Shown here in pieces: positions 62,478 through 64,000 of a stretch of DNA of 64,000 bases. Made by a program: the position numbers and the translations under genes. Positions within the stretch are counted from its first letter, which is position 1. Each line of letters opens with the position of its first letter. The notes beneath the pieces were generated by a model. The model was not told the DNA's origin. It saw nothing but the letters and a program-made list of their open reading frames with translations, and ran no database searches. Origin of the DNA: Niabella agricola (GTDB lineage Bacteria > Bacteroidota > Bacteroidia > Chitinophagales > Chitinophagaceae); assembly GCF_021538615.1 (NCBI RefSeq), contig NZ_JAJHIZ010000002.1:186001-250000 (forward strand). The letters run 5' to 3'.

Positions 62478-64000
62478 TTATTTCCGGATCTCTACCTGCA
62501 AATCTCTTTCCAAACTTTGCATAATCTTTTTCATCCAGCCATCAATTTCTGTATCCGTTAATGTTTTTTCCTCATCGAGGAAGGTAAAACTAACTGCAAG
62601 CGACTTTTTACCGGCGCCCAGTTTATCACTAACAAAAACGTCGAAAAGCTGCACAGATTGCAATTTCTTGAGATTTAATTTTCGGATGGTGGTTTCAACT
62701 AACCCGTAGGGTAATTCCTGCGGAGCAATCATGGCGATATCCCGCTGTACCGCCGGAAAGCGGGGAATGGATGTAAACTGGGTTTTATGTTTCAGCGCCG
62801 CTTTTAAAATAGCCGTCCAGCTCAGGTCGGCATAAAATACAGGTTGCTTGATATCGAACCGCGCCAGCAGGTTTTTATGAACCGCACCCAGCTTACCTAA
62901 GCTTACGGTACCCGATTTTACTTCCAGTCCGTATTGAAAATTGCTCTCCTGTACTTCCTCATACTGAAAACCGGTAAGCCCGCATAATGCCAGCGCTTTT
63001 TCAACAGTACCCTTTAACGCAAAGAAATCGTACTTGATAGCGGGTTGTTTCCAGCCGGCATTCTGCTGGTTGCCGGTTAGATAAATGCATAAGTGATCGG
63101 GTTCTTCAAATTTTCCTTTCTTATTGATACTGTACGTTTTGCCGAATTCAAATAATCTCAAATTTTCGTTCTTCCGGTTCAGGTTCCGTACCAAAATTTC
63201 GAGCCCGGTTTCCAGCATATCCGGACGCATGATATTTAACTCGGTGCTGAGACTGTTTTTCATCCTTACAACCGTGCTCAATTCCTGTTCCGAATAATAC
63301 GCCTTATTAGTGATGGAATTGGTCAGGATCTCATGATGTCCTGAACCTACTAAAAAAGATACGATCTTTTCTTTTACTGATTCACTCTCAACCGTTTCGT
63401 CTATTGAAGGGGTTATTTTTATGGAGGTAGGAATTTCTACATTATCTAATCCGTCAATCCGCAGGATCTCTTCCACCACATCGGCTGGCAGTTCGATATC
63501 CGGTTTATGATAAGGAACAGAAATCAGCAGGGAGTCAATCGTGTCTTTCTCTACTTCAAAACCCAACGACTGAAGGATCGACTTTACGGCATCCGGATGA
63601 TAGTTTTTGCCACTGAGCTTTTTAAGATAATGGTATTTGAGTGCGATCTCTTTCCGGGACTGTGGTTCCGGGTAGATATCATAAATATCCGAGCTAAGGG
63701 TTCCTCCGCAGATTTCCAGGATCAGCGCAGCGGCACGTTTCAGCACATTTACTGTGGCTGAAATATCCGTTCCTTTTTCAAAACGGGTGGCCGCGTCGGT
63801 TCTTAATCCATGCCGGAAAGAAGTTTTGCGGATGGTAACCGGGTCGAAGCAGGCGCTTTCCAGGAAGATACGGGTGGTTTGGTCGGTTACCCCGCTTTCC
63901 AGCCCGCCAAATACACCGCCGATACACATACCGCCTTCGGCGTCGCAGATCATCAGGTCTTCGGCGCTCAGTTTACGCTCTTTTTCATCCAGTGTGGTAA
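62478..64000 (-). CDS. pheT: Phenylalanyl-tRNA synthetase beta subunit (partial, 3' part)
   Basis: The frame is open to the right edge, so about 507 C-terminal residues are seen. Upstream of the first Met in the window the sequence reads TLDEKERKLSAEDLMICDAE. The B3/4 domain has GVFGGLESGVTDQTTRIFLE and TSFRHGLRTDAATRFEKGTD. The B5 domain, the catalytic-like core and the C-terminal FDX-ACB domain (IPRFPAVQRDIAMI ... LQVEIRK) follow. With PheS it charges tRNA-Phe. A small hairpin (TGCCCG/CGGGCA) lies between its stop and the next gene. Confidence 0.95.
   Translation of the reverse strand, partial: TTLDEKERKLSAEDLMICDAEGGMCIGGVFGGLESGVTDQTTRIFLESACFDPVTIRKTSFRHGLRTDAATRFEKGTDISATVNVLKRAAALILEICGGTLSSDIYDIYPEPQSRKEIALKYHYLKKLSGKNYHPDAVKSILQSLGFEVEKDTIDSLLISVPYHKPDIELPADVVEEILRIDGLDNVEIPTSIKITPSIDETVESESVKEKIVSFLVGSGHHEILTNSITNKAYYSEQELSTVVRMKNSLSTELNIMRPDMLETGLEILVRNLNRKNENLRLFEFGKTYSINKKGKFEEPDHLCIYLTGNQQNAGWKQPAIKYDFFALKGTVEKALALCGLTGFQYEEVQESNFQYGLEVKSGTVSLGKLGAVHKNLLARFDIKQPVFYADLSWTAILKAALKHKTQFTSIPRFPAVQRDIAMIAPQELPYGLVETTIRKLNLKKLQSVQLFDVFVSDKLGAGKKSLAVSFTFLDEEKTLTDTEIDGWMKKIMQSLERDLQVEIRK

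Overview
The window looks like chromosomal DNA of a Bacteroidota, most probably a member of the Chitinophagaceae (Niabella/Terrimonas-like; the genus is inference). The reasons are a SusC/SusD pair with a FecI-type sigma factor and FecR anti-sigma, many lipoproteins and carbohydrate-active enzymes, a Bacteroidota-style topoisomerase IV A subunit, the zinc-ribbon/Nif3 gene pair, TAnnTTTG-type promoter elements and weak Shine-Dalgarno sequences. I see no rRNA, tRNA, CRISPR array or prophage.

Layout. (1) 1-9913: the downstream end of a polysaccharide-utilisation locus, with two surface lipoproteins sharing a C-terminal domain (DUF4998/DUF5000 type), a basic-secretory-protein metalloprotease, two GH92 alpha-mannosidases and one (alpha/alpha)6-barrel glycosidase. 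The set suggests alpha-mannan or high-mannose glycans as substrate. (2) 9959-27248: accessory and housekeeping genes: M1 aminopeptidase, Tat-type FAD oxidoreductase, rimO, a PhoPQ-regulated-type hydrolase, a RibD/DHFR-like reductase, an AraC/SDR pair, a divergent LysR/MdaB pair, a GxxExxY protein, an aldo/keto reductase and a GH16 lipoprotein. They are separated by several families of intergenic repeats. (3) 27615-45822: conserved core: 2-oxoacid dehydrogenase E2, dcd, a Sfp-type PPTase, recN, the zinc-ribbon coiled-coil protein, Nif3, two tandem MG2/TonB-plug paralogues, grpE-dnaJ, DUF1835, DUF4260, topoisomerase IV A and MgtC. (4) 46140-61091: a Gfo/Idh/MocA oxidoreductase, an IS256-type transposase remnant, then a second PUL: sigma, FecR, SusC, SusD, FAD oxidoreductase, beta-helix lipoprotein and a GH127-type enzyme. 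(5) 61819-64000: zapA, a small coiled-coil gene and the 3' part of pheT, all on the minus strand.

How the genes work together. In the second PUL the sigma/anti-sigma pair probably senses substrate passing through SusC/SusD and switches on the downstream secreted enzymes. The first PUL would trim mannose from glycans with GH92 enzymes while the metalloprotease may act on the protein part. grpE-dnaJ is a heat-shock co-chaperone operon with a clear terminator.

The most unusual features are the repeats. Short modules with CCCGCAGAT at one end and ATCAGCGGG at the other occur singly and in tandem at four places and enclose the GxxExxY gene on both sides. Other families are a 141-bp tandem array, a 104-bp array, a CCCGCC-palindrome family and a solitary 83-bp element with near-perfect inverted arms. 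The two MG2/TonB-plug proteins are also of interest.
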